A DNA stretch of 64,000 nucleotides from Inhella inkyongensis (GTDB taxonomy: Bacteria > Pseudomonadota > Gammaproteobacteria > Burkholderiales > Burkholderiaceae_C): NCBI RefSeq assembly GCF_005952805.1, contig NZ_CP040709.1:124001-188000 (forward strand), given 5' to 3'. This document shows positions 9,120 to 17,546 of this stretch, piece by piece. Positions within the stretch are counted from its first letter, which is position 1. Every line of letters begins with the position of its first letter. The notes under the pieces are model-generated. The model was not told where the DNA came from and made no database searches. It was given only the letters and a program-made list of their open reading frames with translations. The translations under genes were made by a program, and so were the position numbers.

Positions 9120-9957
9120 GCTGTTTGAACCAGGCCAGGCAACGGGCCCAGGCGTCCTTGGCATCGGCCTCGCGGTAGCTGGGGCGGTAGTCGGCGAAGA
9201 AGGCGTGCGGGGCCTCGCGGTAGAGCACGAACTCGCTGCGCTGCGCGGCAAGGCTGCCGCCTTTCAGGGCCGTTTGCATCTGGGCCACCGTGGCCACGGG
9301 GATGCCGGTGTCCTGCCCGCCATAGAGGCCCAGCACCGGGGCCTGGAGCTGGCTAACGCGCTCAATCGGGTGCGCCGGTTGCTGCGCCGTGGTGGGCCCC
9401 AGCAGGCGGCCATACCAGGCCACCCCCGCCTTGACCTTGGGCTGATGCGCCGCGTAGAGCCAGGTGATGCGGCCGCCATAGCAAAAGCCACTGACGCCCA
9501 CACGCGCTGCATCGCCGCCGTGGGCCAGGGCCCAGTCCAGGCAGGCGTCCAGATCGCCCAGTACCTGGGCATCGGGGACCTTGCTGATGACCTCGCGGAT
9601 CAGGGTCTGTGCATCAGGGTGTGCCTGTGCATTGCCCTGGCGCGCAAACAGATCGGGGGCGATGCAGAGGTAACCCGCCTGCGCGAAGCGGCGCGCCACG
9701 TCGGCGATGTGGGCATGCAGACCGAAGATTTCACTGACCAGCAGCAGCACCGGCAGCGGGCCGCGCGCCTGGGTCGGGCGGGCCATATAAGCGTGCAAGC
9801 TGTGGCCGTCGGGGCGCGCAATCTGGATCTGCTGGCTTTGCAGGCCTTGATCCGGTGTGCTCACGGTGCTGGCGGCCACGGGCAGGGCGGCGGCGGCAAA
9901 GCTGCCGATCAGGAAGTCGCGGCGCGCCCCATTGGTTTCGTTCGAATCATTCGACAT
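9109..9957 (-). CDS. Dienelactone hydrolase family protein with Tat-like signal
   Basis: A 282-residue alpha/beta hydrolase. The chosen start (MSNDSNET, 9957) lies within the end of the upstream GNAT gene; an in-frame upstream Met at 9999 is inside that gene and unlikely. RRDFLIGSFAAAALPVAA looks like a twin-arginine signal, suggesting folded export. The core has LLLVSEIFGLHAHIADVARRFA, GVSGFCYGGRITWLYA (nucleophile Cys, as in true DLH enzymes), LGLYGGQDTGIP (Asp) and EAPHAFFADYRPSYRE (His). These match PF01738, normally hydrolysing dienelactones or related lactones. It lies in the minus-strand block downstream of parA and the GNAT gene. Confidence 0.88.
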   Translation of the reverse strand: MSNDSNETNGARRDFLIGSFAAAALPVAASTVSTPDQGLQSQQIQIARPDGHSLHAYMARPTQARGPLPVLLLVSEIFGLHAHIADVARRFAQAGYLCIAPDLFARQGNAQAHPDAQTLIREVISKVPDAQVLGDLDACLDWALAHGGDAARVGVSGFCYGGRITWLYAAHQPKVKAGVAWYGRLLGPTTAQQPAHPIERVSQLQAPVLGLYGGQDTGIPVATVAQMQTALKGGSLAAQRSEFVLYREAPHAFFADYRPSYREADAKDAWARCLAWFKQHGV

Positions 9958-10738
9958 AAGGTGTTTCACTGCGGTAGTGGTAGCGGTAGGCCAGTACAAA
10001 GCCCAGGCGCGTGTAGAGCTGCAGCGCGGCGGCGTTGTCGTCGCTGACCTGCAGGTAGGCGTGGCGCGCGCCCTGTTCGGCGGCGCGTTGAATCAAAGCG
10101 CGACACAGGGTCTGGGCATGACCGCGGCGGCGCTGCTCCAGCGGGGTGTAGATGTCGTAGAGACCCGCCAGTCCGTCTTCCAGTGCGATCTGGCCACAGG
10201 CCAGTAGGCGGTCCTTGGTGTCGAGCAGCAGATGGCCCTGGTAGCGCACCGGGCTGGCGGCCAGGCGCTCGAAATGGGCCGCGATCTGCTCGGGCGTGTT
10301 GCCCCGCAGCTGGCCCACCACTTCGGCGTAGCGGGCGGCGTCCACCGGCAACAGGCGTTGCCCGGCCGGCAGTGCCAGGGGGCCAGGCTTGAGGTCCTGC
10401 AGCGCCAGCACCTGGGTTTCGTCGAAGCGGTGCCAGCCGCGCGAGGCCAGCTCGGCGTCCAGATCATGCGGCTGCGTGAAGGGGGTGATGCGCACGATCA
10501 GCGGCAGGCTGGCGCTGGCAAACACCGCACGGCAGCGCGCCAGCAGGATGTCTAGCGACAAATGCCCGCGCTGCAGCGCATTGATGCAGCGCGCTCGCTT
10601 GGCCTTGCCGGGCGAAAGCCGCAGCAGCCAGCCATCGACCAAGGCCTGCTGCGGCGGTGCGCTGGCGTTCAGCCCGGCGTCCTCGATGCGTCGCGACAGC
10701 GTCGCGGAGGGTGGGGCGTCGCGCGGGCGCAGGGTCAT
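9947..10738 (-). CDS. GNAT family N-acetyltransferase
   Basis: A 263-residue protein starting MTLRPRD, 7 bp after parA. The C-terminal half is a GNAT domain: ACGQIALEDGLAGLYDIYTPLEQRRRGHAQTLCRALIQRAAEQG holds motif A (QRRRGHAQ for acetyl-CoA pyrophosphate binding), followed by AYLQVSDDNAAALQLYTRLGF (motif B). The N-terminal half (DGWLLRLSPGKAKRARCINAL) resembles the degenerate first GNAT repeat seen in double-domain members. Substrate unknown. It occupies the place directly after parA where parB is usually found. Confidence 0.85.
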   Translation of the reverse strand: MTLRPRDAPPSATLSRRIEDAGLNASAPPQQALVDGWLLRLSPGKAKRARCINALQRGHLSLDILLARCRAVFASASLPLIVRITPFTQPHDLDAELASRGWHRFDETQVLALQDLKPGPLALPAGQRLLPVDAARYAEVVGQLRGNTPEQIAAHFERLAASPVRYQGHLLLDTKDRLLACGQIALEDGLAGLYDIYTPLEQRRRGHAQTLCRALIQRAAEQGARHAYLQVSDDNAAALQLYTRLGFVLAYRYHYRSETPYVE

Positions 10739-10745
10739 GAGGGTC

Positions 10746-11516
10746 TTAGAGCGCCTTGACCCGCTCCACCATCTCGCGCGCGCAGTCCACATAAGCCTGC
10801 GCACCCTTGGAGCTGGGGTCGAAGACCACGCCGGGCTGACCATAGCTGGGCGCCTCGGCCAGGCGCACATTGCGCGGGATGATGGTGTCGAAGACCTTGT
10901 CGCCGAAGTGGGCCTTGAGCTGCTCGGCCACCTGGTTCTGCAGGGTGATGCGGGGGTCGAACATCACGCGCAGCAGGCCGATGACCTGCAGTTCGGGGTT
11001 CTTGTTCGCGTGCACCTGTTTGATGGTGTTGACCAGATCGGTCAGGCCTTCCAGTGCGTAGTACTCGCACTGCATCGGCACCAGCACGCCGTGGGCACTG
11101 CACAGGCCGTTGAGCGTCAGCATGCTCAGGGACGGCGGGCAGTCGATCAGAACCAGGTCGTACTCGGCATCGACCACGGCCAGGGCCTCCTTCAGGCGGC
11201 GCTCGCGGCGCTCCAGCCCCACCAGTTCGATCTCGGCGCCGGCCAGGTCGCGATTGGCGCCCAGTACGTCGTAGCCGCCCAGTTCGCTCTTGCGGCGGGC
11301 CTCGGCCACGCTGGCATTGCCCAGCAGCACGTCGTAGACCGAGGGGTCCAGGCTGCGTTTGTCCACGCCCGAGCCCATGGTGGCATTGCCCTGGGGGTCC
11401 AGGTCCACCAACAGCACGCGCTGGCCGACCTTGGCCAAGCCGGCTGCCAGGTTGACGCAGGTGGTGGTCTTGCCGACGCCGCCTTTTTGGTTGGCGATGC
11501 AGAAGATCTTGGCCAT
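10746..11516 (-). CDS. parA: Chromosome-partitioning ATPase ParA/Soj
   Basis: A 256-residue Walker-type ATPase. IANQKGGVGKTTTCVNLAAGLA (deviant Walker A, residues 8-29) includes both signature lysines; VLLVDLDPQGNATMGSG is the A' motif and LVLIDCPPSLSMLTLNGL the Walker B region. ParA dimers bind nucleoid DNA and are moved by ParB bound at parS to segregate origins. The gene follows mnmG and rsmG, the classical origin-near order, but parB is not next. Two parS-like palindromes lie upstream in rsmG and mnmG. No good Shine-Dalgarno is visible before the ATG. Confidence 0.93.
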   Translation of the reverse strand: MAKIFCIANQKGGVGKTTTCVNLAAGLAKVGQRVLLVDLDPQGNATMGSGVDKRSLDPSVYDVLLGNASVAEARRKSELGGYDVLGANRDLAGAEIELVGLERRERRLKEALAVVDAEYDLVLIDCPPSLSMLTLNGLCSAHGVLVPMQCEYYALEGLTDLVNTIKQVHANKNPELQVIGLLRVMFDPRITLQNQVAEQLKAHFGDKVFDTIIPRNVRLAEAPSYGQPGVVFDPSSKGAQAYVDCAREMVERVKAL

Positions 11517-11556
11517 GTTCTTGTTTTTCCGAGGAGGGCGGCAGCTTAACTGCGCA

Positions 11557-12201
11557 TCAGGGCTTCAGGCGCATCCAGACGATGCAGCGTTGGGCATCGA
11601 GACCTGGAACAGACAGTTGTTCCACGTGGAACACTTCCACATCGGGAGGCAGCGCGGCGATTTCGTCGGCTGGATGCTGGCCCTTGAGTGCCATCCATAC
11701 CCCGCCGGGTGCCAGCAGGGCGCGGGTCAAGGTCACGAAATCCAGCAGCGAGGCAAAGGCCCGGCTGGTGATGACGGGGAAGGGCGGCAACTGCAGCTGC
11801 TCCACCCGGCTGTGTTCGGCACGCAGGTTGTGCAGGCCCAGCTCGGCACCCACCTGGGCCATGAAGCGGGCCTTCTTTTCCACCGTGTCCACACAGCAGA
11901 CCTCCAGGCTTTCCGCTGCAGCGATGGCGAAGGCGATGCCCGGCAGGCCGCCGCCGCTGCCCACATCCATCAGGCGTGTGGGTTGCCCCTGGGTATGGCG
12001 CAGCAGGGGCGGCAGGGCGGCCAGGCTGTCCACCAGATGCAGGCGCAGCATGGCCTCGGGATCACGCACGGCGGTCAGGTTGTAGACCTTGTTCCATTTG
12101 CCCAGCAGGGCCAAATAGGCCAACAACTGCTCTTGGCGGGCCTCAGTCACAGGCAGGTCTAGGGCCTGCAGGCTGTGGGCTAGTTCTTCTTTCAGGCTCA
12201 T
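11557..12201 (-). CDS. rsmG: 16S rRNA (guanine527-N7)-methyltransferase RsmG
   Basis: Methylates G527 of 16S rRNA using SAM (also called GidB). The 214-residue protein starts [10 protein letters not shown] at 12201, overlapping the stop of the isochorismatase-like gene (ATGA). LLGKWNKVYNLTAVRD and HLVDSLAALPLL-like text are family hallmarks; DVGSGGGLPG (residues 79-88) is the SAM site; SRAFASLLDFV and WMALKG follow. The segment encoding FHVEQL contains a perfect 16-bp parS-type palindrome (11618-11633), so this gene also carries a centromere-like site. Confidence 0.93.
   Translation of the reverse strand: MSLKEELAHSLQALDLPVTEARQEQLLAYLALLGKWNKVYNLTAVRDPEAMLRLHLVDSLAALPPLLRHTQGQPTRLMDVGSGGGLPGIAFAIAAAESLEVCCVDTVEKKARFMAQVGAELGLHNLRAEHSRVEQLQLPPFPVITSRAFASLLDFVTLTRALLAPGGVWMALKGQHPADEIAALPPDVEVFHVEQLSVPGLDAQRCIVWMRLKP
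11618..11633. other. parS-type centromere site inside rsmG
   Basis: TGTTCCACGTGGAACA is a perfect 16-bp palindrome. From memory it matches the parS variant known in pseudomonads and relatives (central CCACGTGG). It lies about 100 bp upstream of the parA start, within rsmG codons for FHVEQL. ParB should bind here. Confidence 0.85.
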
Positions 12202-12731
12202 GCGGCGCAGTAGTCCTTGGTGCTGATCATCTTGGCGCCGGCGTCTTCCAGGTCTTCGTTGACGCGCTTGCGCACTTCGGTGGCGCTGTGGCCAGCGTGA
12301 GGCCAAGTGTGGTGACCATCGCGCACCACGGTCACACCCAGGCCCAGGGCCAGGGCGGCGGTGGCGGTGGCGCTTACGCAGACCTCGCTTTGCAAGCCGG
12401 CCAACACCACCTGGTCGGCAGCCACTGCCTGAAGCGCGGCCATCAGGTCTGGCTGGCTGAAGGCATTGGGCTCGGTCTTGATGATTCGGGGCTCATGGGC
12501 CTTCGGGTCGAGGCGCGGGTCGATGGCAAATCCGGGGCCTTGCGGATGCATGGGCGAGTCCGCCTGATCTTCGGCATGTTGCACCCAGATCACGGGCTGC
12601 CCCCGCCGCCGGGCGGCATCCAGCAGCTGGCGACAGTTGGCCAGCAGCGGGTCCCCATCGGGCATGGGGTCGCAACGCAGGCCATCAAAGGCTCCGCATT
12701 GCAGGTCGATCATCAACAGGGCGGCAGTCAT
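12198..12731 (-). CDS. Isochorismatase-like cysteine hydrolase
   Basis: A 177-residue cytoplasmic hydrolase of the isochorismatase/nicotinamidase fold. Asp9 (LLMIDLQ), Lys85 ([11 protein letters not shown]) and Cys118 ([12 protein letters not shown]) form the catalytic triad. Members hydrolyse isochorismate, nicotinamide, N-carbamoyl compounds or similar; the lack of the nicotinamidase metal-site pattern argues against PncA, but the substrate is open. It is coupled on both sides: its ATG overlaps the mnmG stop (12728-12731) and its stop overlaps rsmG's ATG. Insertion of this gene between mnmG and rsmG is a departure from the usual direct neighbourhood. Confidence 0.88.
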   Translation of the reverse strand: MTAALLMIDLQCGAFDGLRCDPMPDGDPLLANCRQLLDAARRRGQPVIWVQHAEDQADSPMHPQGPGFAIDPRLDPKAHEPRIIKTEPNAFSQPDLMAALQAVAADQVVLAGLQSEVCVSATATAALALGLGVTVVRDGHHTWPHAGHSATEVRKRVNEDLEDAGAKMISTKDYCAA

Positions 12732-14728
12732 GCAGAAGCCTCGGGCACGGGGGAGGTCGCAGTGTCCGCCGTGCCGAAGCCTTTGAAGCGTCCCTTGCGC
12801 AAATGAATCAGCAGCAGGGAGATCGCGGCTGGCGTGATGCCCGAGATGCGCGAGGCCTGGCCCAGGGTTTCCGGCCGGTGCTTGGCCAGTTTCTGGCGCG
12901 CCTCGATGGACAGGGCGGTGACCTGGGCGTAGTCGAGTTCTTCGGGTAGTTTCAGGTGCTCAAAGGCCGAGGCGCGTGCCACTTCATCCTGTTGTTTGTC
13001 GATGTAGCCCGCGTACTTGGTGGCGATTTCCAGCTGCTCGATCACCGCATCAGCCAGCTCGCGCCCCAGTTCAGCCTGCAAGGTTTCACGTGAAACATCA
13101 AAGCCCGGCTTACCAATCCTGCCCGCCTCGGCCACGGCGTCGAAGCTTGCACCGGGGCGGCGCAACAGATCGGCCAGCCGGTATTCACGCTCCAGTGCCT
13201 TGCCCACCAGGCGTTCGGCATCTTGAGCAGGCAGGCTGTTCGGGTTGACCCAGCTGCTCTTGAAGCGCTCCTGCTCACGCGCCAGGGCATCGCGTTTGCG
13301 GCAGAAGGCATCCCAGCGGGCATCGTCCACCAAGCCCAGTTGGCGGCCGGTTTCGGTCAGGCGCAGGTCGGCGTTGTCCTCGCGCAGCTGCAGGCGGAAC
13401 TCGGCGCGGCTGGTGAACATGCGGTAAGGCTCGGTCACGCCCTGGGTCACCAGGTCGTCCACCAGCACGCCCAGATAGGCCTGGTGGCGCTCCGGCACCC
13501 AGGCCTCCAGCCCCTTGACCTGCAGGGCCGCGTTGGCCCCCGCGAACAGGCCTTGGGCGGCCGCTTCCTCATAGCCGGTGGTGCCATTGATCTGGCCGGC
13601 GAAGAACAGGCCCTGGATGGACTTGGTCTCGAAGCTGCTCTTGAGTGAGCGCGGGTCGAAGTAGTCGTACTCGATGGCGTAGCCGGGGCGCAGGATGTGG
13701 GCGTGCTCCAGGCCCACCATCGAGCGCACGGCGGCCAGCTGGATGTCAAAGGGCAGGGAGGTCGAAATGCCGTTCGGATAGAACTCGTGGGTGGTCAGGC
13801 CCTCGGGCTCCAGAAAGATCTGGTGGCTGTCCTTGCCGGCAAAGCGGTTGATCTTGTCTTCGATGCTGGGGCAGTAGCGCGGGCCCACGCCCTCGATCAC
13901 GCCGGTGAACATGGGGCTGCGGTCGAAGCCGCTGCGGATGATCTCGTGCGTGCGCTCGTTGGTGTGGGTGATCCAGCAAGGTAGCTGGCGCGGGTGCATG
14001 GCGCTGCTGCCCACGAAGCTGAACACCGGCATCGGGCTCAAGGACCCATCGGCCTGCGGCATGCCGTCGCCAGGCTGTTCCTGGCACTTGGAAAAGTCGA
14101 TGCTCTTGCCGTCGATGCGCGGCGGGGTGCCGGTCTTCAGCCGGCCCTGGGGCAGCTTCAGCTCCTTCAGGCGGCTGGAGAGCGACACCGCCGGCGGGTC
14201 GCCCGCGCGGCCGGCCGGGTAGTTCTGCAGCCCGATGTGGATGCGGCCGTCCAGGAAGGTGCCGGCCGTCAGCACCACGGCGCGGGCGCGAAAGCGGATG
14301 CCGGATTGCGTGACGGCGCCGACGACGCGGTCCCCTTCCACCATCAGGTCATCCACCGCCTGCTGGAACAGGGTCAGGTTGGGCTGGTTCTCCAGCATCC
14401 GGCGGATGGCGGCCTTGTAGAGGATGCGATCCGCCTGCGCCCGGGTGGCGCGCACGGCCGGACCCTTGCTGCCATTGAGGATGCGGAACTGGATACCGCC
14501 CTCGTCGGTGGCCAGGGCCATGGCGCCGCCCAGGGCATCCACTTCCTTGACCAGATGGCCCTTGCCGATGCCGCCGATGCTGGGGTTGCAGCTCATCTGG
14601 CCCAGGGTCTCGATGTTGTGCGTCAGCAGCAGGGTGTTCACGCCCATGCGGGCGGCGGCCAGTGCGGCCTCGGTGCCGGCATGGCCGCCGCCAACCACGA
14701 TGACGTCGAATTCGGTGGGGTAGAGCAT
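12728..14728 (-). CDS. mnmG: tRNA uridine-5-carboxymethylaminomethyl modification enzyme MnmG (GidA)
   Basis: FAD-dependent partner of MnmE that modifies U34 of certain tRNAs. The 666-residue length fits the long MnmG class. [22 protein letters not shown] (residues 8-29) is the FAD motif; [14 protein letters not shown] and [16 protein letters not shown] are diagnostic; [11 protein letters not shown] and [21 protein letters not shown] (second dinucleotide region) follow, with the C-terminal [26 protein letters not shown] domain that binds MnmE. Its codons for VSRET contain a parS-like palindrome (13082-13097). A toxin-antitoxin pair lies immediately upstream. Confidence 0.96.
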   Translation of the reverse strand: MLYPTEFDVIVVGGGHAGTEAALAAARMGVNTLLLTHNIETLGQMSCNPSIGGIGKGHLVKEVDALGGAMALATDEGGIQFRILNGSKGPAVRATRAQADRILYKAAIRRMLENQPNLTLFQQAVDDLMVEGDRVVGAVTQSGIRFRARAVVLTAGTFLDGRIHIGLQNYPAGRAGDPPAVSLSSRLKELKLPQGRLKTGTPPRIDGKSIDFSKCQEQPGDGMPQADGSLSPMPVFSFVGSSAMHPRQLPCWITHTNERTHEIIRSGFDRSPMFTGVIEGVGPRYCPSIEDKINRFAGKDSHQIFLEPEGLTTHEFYPNGISTSLPFDIQLAAVRSMVGLEHAHILRPGYAIEYDYFDPRSLKSSFETKSIQGLFFAGQINGTTGYEEAAAQGLFAGANAALQVKGLEAWVPERHQAYLGVLVDDLVTQGVTEPYRMFTSRAEFRLQLREDNADLRLTETGRQLGLVDDARWDAFCRKRDALAREQERFKSSWVNPNSLPAQDAERLVGKALEREYRLADLLRRPGASFDAVAEAGRIGKPGFDVSRETLQAELGRELADAVIEQLEIATKYAGYIDKQQDEVARASAFEHLKLPEELDYAQVTALSIEARQKLAKHRPETLGQASRISGITPAAISLLLIHLRKGRFKGFGTADTATSPVPEASA
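13082..13097. other. parS-like site inside mnmG
   Basis: GGTTTCACGTGAAACA matches the bacterial parS consensus TGTTTCACGTGAAACA at 15 of 16 positions, with a perfect 14-bp palindromic core (13083-13096). It lies in mnmG codons for VSRET, a frequent place for parS near gidA-parA loci. Confidence 0.8.
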
Positions 14729-14731
14729 GGG

Positions 14732-15151
14732 TCAGCTTTCTTCAATCAGTTGCGTCGCCAGACCCTCGGCGCGGGCGGCCTCGGCCTGGCGCGGGTCGGC
14801 GGTGATCAGGCGGTCGGCGCCGCAGGCTTGAGCGGCGGCCAGGTGCAGGGCGTCGCTGGCTGGCAGGCGGCTGTGGCGCAACAGCAGGGCCTGGCTCAGG
14901 GCCTCAACGCGACGGTCCAGGGCCACGCGTTCGAAGTCCTCGAAGTCCGCCTGCAACAGGCCCAGCAGGCGCTGCAACTCGGGTTCGGGCAGGGCCTCGC
15001 GGTGAGCCGCCAGGGCGGACACCAATTCGGCCCGGCAATGTGCGGCCACGGCGACTTGGTGGGCCTGGGCCAGGGCGGCCTGCACGGCCGCGCGGCCCGG
15101 TTCGTCCAGGTAGCGCTTCACCAGGGCCGAGGGGTCGAGCAGGATCTTCAT
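14732..15151 (-). CDS. PIN-domain ribonuclease toxin (VapC-like)
   Basis: A 139-residue PIN domain starting MKILLDPSALVKRYLDEP. The acidic metal-binding residues are present: Asp6, Glu42 (AELVSAL), Asp100 (LPASDALHLAAA) and Asp119 (LITADPRQ). PIN toxins cleave RNA (often tRNA) when freed from their antitoxin. The start overlaps the stop of the antitoxin gene (15148-15151) and the stop lies 3 bp before the mnmG start, so the toxin cassette directly abuts an essential housekeeping operon on the same strand. Confidence 0.85.
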   Translation of the reverse strand: MKILLDPSALVKRYLDEPGRAAVQAALAQAHQVAVAAHCRAELVSALAAHREALPEPELQRLLGLLQADFEDFERVALDRRVEALSQALLLRHSRLPASDALHLAAAQACGADRLITADPRQAEAARAEGLATQLIEES

Positions 15152-15387
15152 GCCCCGCGCCCCTCGATCAGGTGCTGGCTCACTGTCTTGCCGTCGGCCG
15201 GCGCCAGGTGGGCGGGCTCGATGGCCTGCTTCCAGGCCGGTTGGGCATCGCGCGCAGCGGCAGCCACCGGCACCAGATCGGCCACCGGCTTGCCATGCCG
15301 CAGGATGCGCACGGTCTGGCCCTGTTCGACCAGGTCCAGCGCGGCGGCCACATGGGCGCGGAACTCGCTGAGGGGCAGGGTGTGCAT
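15148..15387 (-). CDS. Phd/YefM-type antitoxin
   Basis: A 79-residue protein starting MHTLPLSEFRAHVAAALDLVEQGQTVRILRHGKPVADLVPV, which is the Phd/YefM DNA-binding domain pattern (E/Q-F...L..V..G..V.I...GKPVA.LVP). The C-terminal 30 residues are likely the toxin-binding tail. It is the upstream member of a coupled pair with the PIN toxin (4-bp overlap). Longer in-frame extensions upstream cross the operator-like sequence, so I use the Met at 15387. Likely autoregulated through the TGTACA repeats just upstream. Confidence 0.83.
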   Translation of the reverse strand: MHTLPLSEFRAHVAAALDLVEQGQTVRILRHGKPVADLVPVAAAARDAQPAWKQAIEPAHLAPADGKTVSQHLIEGRGA

Positions 15388-15395
15388 GACAGATT

Positions 15396-15419
15396 TGTAC
15401 AAAAAACTCAATCTGTACA
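15396..15419 (-). promoter_or_regulatory. Putative antitoxin operator: two TGTACA palindromes
   Basis: Two TGTACA palindromes (15396-15401 and 15414-15419) are 18 bp apart in an A/T-rich stretch just upstream of the Phd/YefM start. Phd-type antitoxins usually repress their own promoter by binding paired short palindromes; this match is positional inference. Confidence 0.5.
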
Positions 15420-15514
15420 TTTTCGCCCGAATTGGGAGCGGGGCGGGTCTCCCCGCTGCAAGCCCCAGCGGGCTGCGTGCTTGAATCCACATCACCTTGT
15501 TATGGGAGCCTCCC

Positions 15515-16021
15515 ATGTCGATCTCCATGGTCCAAGCCACCAGCCCGCGCTTTATCAACGGGCTGATCAATCTCAGCAAGATCCTGGGCAAGGCGGCCGA
15601 GCACGCAGCCGCGCACAAGATCGATCCCCAGGCCTTGTTGCAGGCCCGGCTCTATCCGGACATGTTTGCGCTGACGCGCCAGGTGCAAATTGCCTGCGAC
15701 CAGGCCAAGGGCGCGGTGGCCCGGCTGGCCGGGCAGGAGCCCCCCAAGCACGAAGACAACGAGCAGAGTTTTGAAGACCTGCAGGCACGCATCAAGAAGA
15801 CCATCGCCTACATCGAGTCCGTGCCGCTGGTGACTTTGGACGGCAGCGAGAGCCGGGGCATTCACCTGAAGGTCGCTGGCAAGGAACTGACCTTTGTGGG
15901 CAGCCAGTACCTGATGGGCTGGGCCTGGCCCAACTTCCACTTCCACAGCAGCATGGCCTACGCCATCCTGCGCCACAACGGCGTGCCGCTGGGCAAGCAG
16001 GACTATCTGGGCGAGGTGTGA
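15515..16021 (+). CDS. DUF1993 family protein
   Basis: A 168-residue protein starting MSISMVQATSPRFINGLINLSKILGKAAEHA; the earlier in-frame Met at 15497 lacks a suitable ribosome site, whereas GGGAG stands before the chosen ATG. It matches the DUF1993 pattern: a four-helix DinB-like fold with LLQARLYPDMFALTRQVQIACDQAKGAVARLAG, DLQARIKKTIAYIES and the end NFHFHSSMAYAILRHNGVPLGKQDYLG. Function unknown. The stop overlaps the GTG start of the GFA-family gene (GTGA), so the two are coupled. Confidence 0.87.
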   Translation: MSISMVQATSPRFINGLINLSKILGKAAEHAAAHKIDPQALLQARLYPDMFALTRQVQIACDQAKGAVARLAGQEPPKHEDNEQSFEDLQARIKKTIAYIESVPLVTLDGSESRGIHLKVAGKELTFVGSQYLMGWAWPNFHFHSSMAYAILRHNGVPLGKQDYLGEV

Positions 16022-16536
16022 GCGAGCTCGCCGCCCTCACCGGTCGCTGCGGCTGCGGCCAGGTGCGCTACGCCCTTGATGCATCCCCCATGGTGGTGCA
16101 TTGCTGCCACTGCCGCTGGTGCCAGCGCGAGACAGGCTCGGCCTTCGTCATCAACGCCATGATCGAGACTGAGCGCCTGCGCCTGCTGCAGGGGCAGACC
16201 GCCGAGGTGCTGACGCCCAGTGCCAGCGGCTATGGGCAACGCATCCATCGCTGCCCCAGCTGCCAGGTGGCGCTGTGGAGCCATTACGCCGGGGCTGGGC
16301 CGGTGCTGGCCTTTGTGCGCGTGGGCACGCTGGACGAACCCGGGCGCTGCCCGCCCGATGTGCACATCTTCACCGCCAGCAAGCCGTCCTGGCTCACCTT
16401 GCCACCCGGCGCCAAGGCTTATGCCGAGTACTACGAGGACCGCGCCGCCGTCTGGCCCGCTCAGGGGCTGGCGCGGCGCGAAGCCTTGCTGCCGGCCATC
16501 GAGGCCTGGCAGCGTCAGCGGCGGCCCATGGCCTGA
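16018..16536 (+). CDS. GFA family protein (glutathione-dependent formaldehyde-activating/CENP-V type)
   Basis: A 172-residue zinc-binding protein initiated by GTG overlapping the upstream stop. LTGRCGCGQVRYAL, HCCHCRWCQRETGSAF and HRCPSCQVALWSHY give the seven or so zinc ligands in the CxCG, CHCxxC and CxxC order of the GFA/CENP-V fold. Named for glutathione-dependent formaldehyde-activating enzyme, but most members lack a proven reaction. It probably forms a two-gene unit with the DUF1993 gene. Confidence 0.87.
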   Translation: MSELAALTGRCGCGQVRYALDASPMVVHCCHCRWCQRETGSAFVINAMIETERLRLLQGQTAEVLTPSASGYGQRIHRCPSCQVALWSHYAGAGPVLAFVRVGTLDEPGRCPPDVHIFTASKPSWLTLPPGAKAYAEYYEDRAAVWPAQGLARREALLPAIEAWQRQRRPMA

Positions 16537-16652
16537 GCGCCGCGCACGAGGCCCGCACGGAGGGATTGCACCCTGCGGCCCGCCACAATCGGCTGCGGGT
16601 GCGGCCGCTGAAGCCCCATCGCGAGCTTGTTCGAGACCCTATTCGAGAGCCC

Positions 16653-17282
16653 ATGACCGAACCCACGCTGCCGGGCCTGACGCCCTGGCTGGCGCGCGCA
16701 TCGCAGCTGCGCGTGCCCGCCGGCACCCGCTTGTTCGACGCCGGCCAACCCTGCCCGGGCTTTCCGGTGGTGGAGTCCGGCGCCGTGCGGGTCAGCCTGG
16801 CCTCGCCCGACGGTCGACAGCTGGAGCTCTACCGCGTGGAGCCCGGCGACCTCTGTGTGGTTTCGGCCACCTGCCTGTTTGCAGGGCGCAGCGCCACCGC
16901 CCAGGGCGACGCCTTGCAGGAAACCACGCTGCGCCTGATCAGCCCCGCCGATTTCGAGGCCGCCTGCGAGGCCGAGCCGGCGTTGCGCCGCCATGTGATG
17001 GGCCTGCTGGCCGAGCGCATGGCCGAGCTGATGGCGGTGGTCGAGGCGGTGGCCTTTCAGCGCCTGGACCAGCGTCTGGCCGCCCTGCTGCTGGCGCGCG
17101 GCCCGGTGCTGGCGGCCACCCACCAGCAATTGGCCGATGAACTCGGCACGGTGCGCGAGATCGTCAGCCGCCTGCTGGGCCGCTTTGAGCGCGCCGGCTG
17201 GCTGCGCCTGGGTCGTGAGCGCATCGAGCTGCTGGCTCCCGCCGCCCTGCAGGGACTTTGCGCCGGCGCAAACCCTGTGTAA
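16653..17282 (+). CDS. Crp/Fnr family transcriptional regulator
   Basis: A 209-residue regulator starting MTEPTLPGL. The N-terminal cyclic-nucleotide-binding fold spans about residues 15-125 (RVPAGTRLFDAGQPCPGFPVVESGAVRVSL; RVEPGDLCVVSATCLFAGR) and the C-terminal winged helix about 140-205 (ATHQQLADELGTVREIVSRLLGRFERAGWL). Cys34, Cys68 and Cys74 could sense redox or sulfur compounds, but the Fnr four-Cys N-terminal cluster is absent, so it is unlikely to be the FNR/Anr protein acting on the boxes at 55-60 kb. The next gene is a DUF2892 membrane protein; such pairs are frequent in sulfide/rhodanese loci. Confidence 0.88.
   Translation: MTEPTLPGLTPWLARASQLRVPAGTRLFDAGQPCPGFPVVESGAVRVSLASPDGRQLELYRVEPGDLCVVSATCLFAGRSATAQGDALQETTLRLISPADFEAACEAEPALRRHVMGLLAERMAELMAVVEAVAFQRLDQRLAALLLARGPVLAATHQQLADELGTVREIVSRLLGRFERAGWLRLGRERIELLAPAALQGLCAGANPV
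17257..17272. promoter_or_regulatory. 16-bp perfect palindrome upstream of the DUF2892 gene
   Basis: TTTGCGCCGGCGCAAA is perfectly palindromic and lies in the last codons of the Crp/Fnr gene, 80 bp before the DUF2892 start. It could be an operator or part of a terminator-like hairpin; there is no T-tract. Confidence 0.3.
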
Positions 17283-17351
17283 CCGCGGTCACTGAAGCGC
17301 GGCGCGCGGCGCGCGATGCTGCCGTCATCGTTCACGAAACAGGAGACTTTC

Positions 17352-17546
17352 ATGCAAGCCAATGTCGGTTCCATTGACCGCATCGCGCGCGTCCTCATCG
17401 GCCTGGTCCTGCTGGCCCTGGCCTTCACCGGCACTATCGGCGCCTGGGGCTATATCGGCATCGTGCCCCTGGCCACGGCCGCCTTGGGTTTTTGCCCGCT
17501 CTACACGGTGCTGGGCATCCGCACCTGCCCGTTGAAGAAGGGCTAA
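17352..17546 (+). CDS. DUF2892 small membrane protein
   Basis: A 64-residue protein starting MQANVGSIDRIARVLIGLVLLALAF, with AGGAG upstream. Two hydrophobic helices (IARVLIGLVLLALAFTG and WGYIGIVPLATAALGF) and the tail CPLYTVLGIRTCPLKKG fit the DUF2892/YgaP transmembrane family, often fused or adjacent to rhodaneses. It follows a Crp/Fnr-family regulator that may control it. Its last 4 bp overlap the end of the convergent arsA gene. Confidence 0.85.
   Translation: MQANVGSIDRIARVLIGLVLLALAFTGTIGAWGYIGIVPLATAALGFCPLYTVLGIRTCPLKKG

Noticed and set aside
13081..13110. Possible FNR-like box (TGAAACATCAA) in mnmG
   Set aside because: Half-site spacing is wrong (4 rather than 6 bases); the sequence is better explained as parS.
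16653..17282. Crp/Fnr gene as the regulator of the 55-60 kb FNR-type boxes
   Set aside because: It lacks the N-terminal four-Cys cluster of FNR/Anr, and no such box lies near it; a Dnr-type role cannot be excluded but is not supported.
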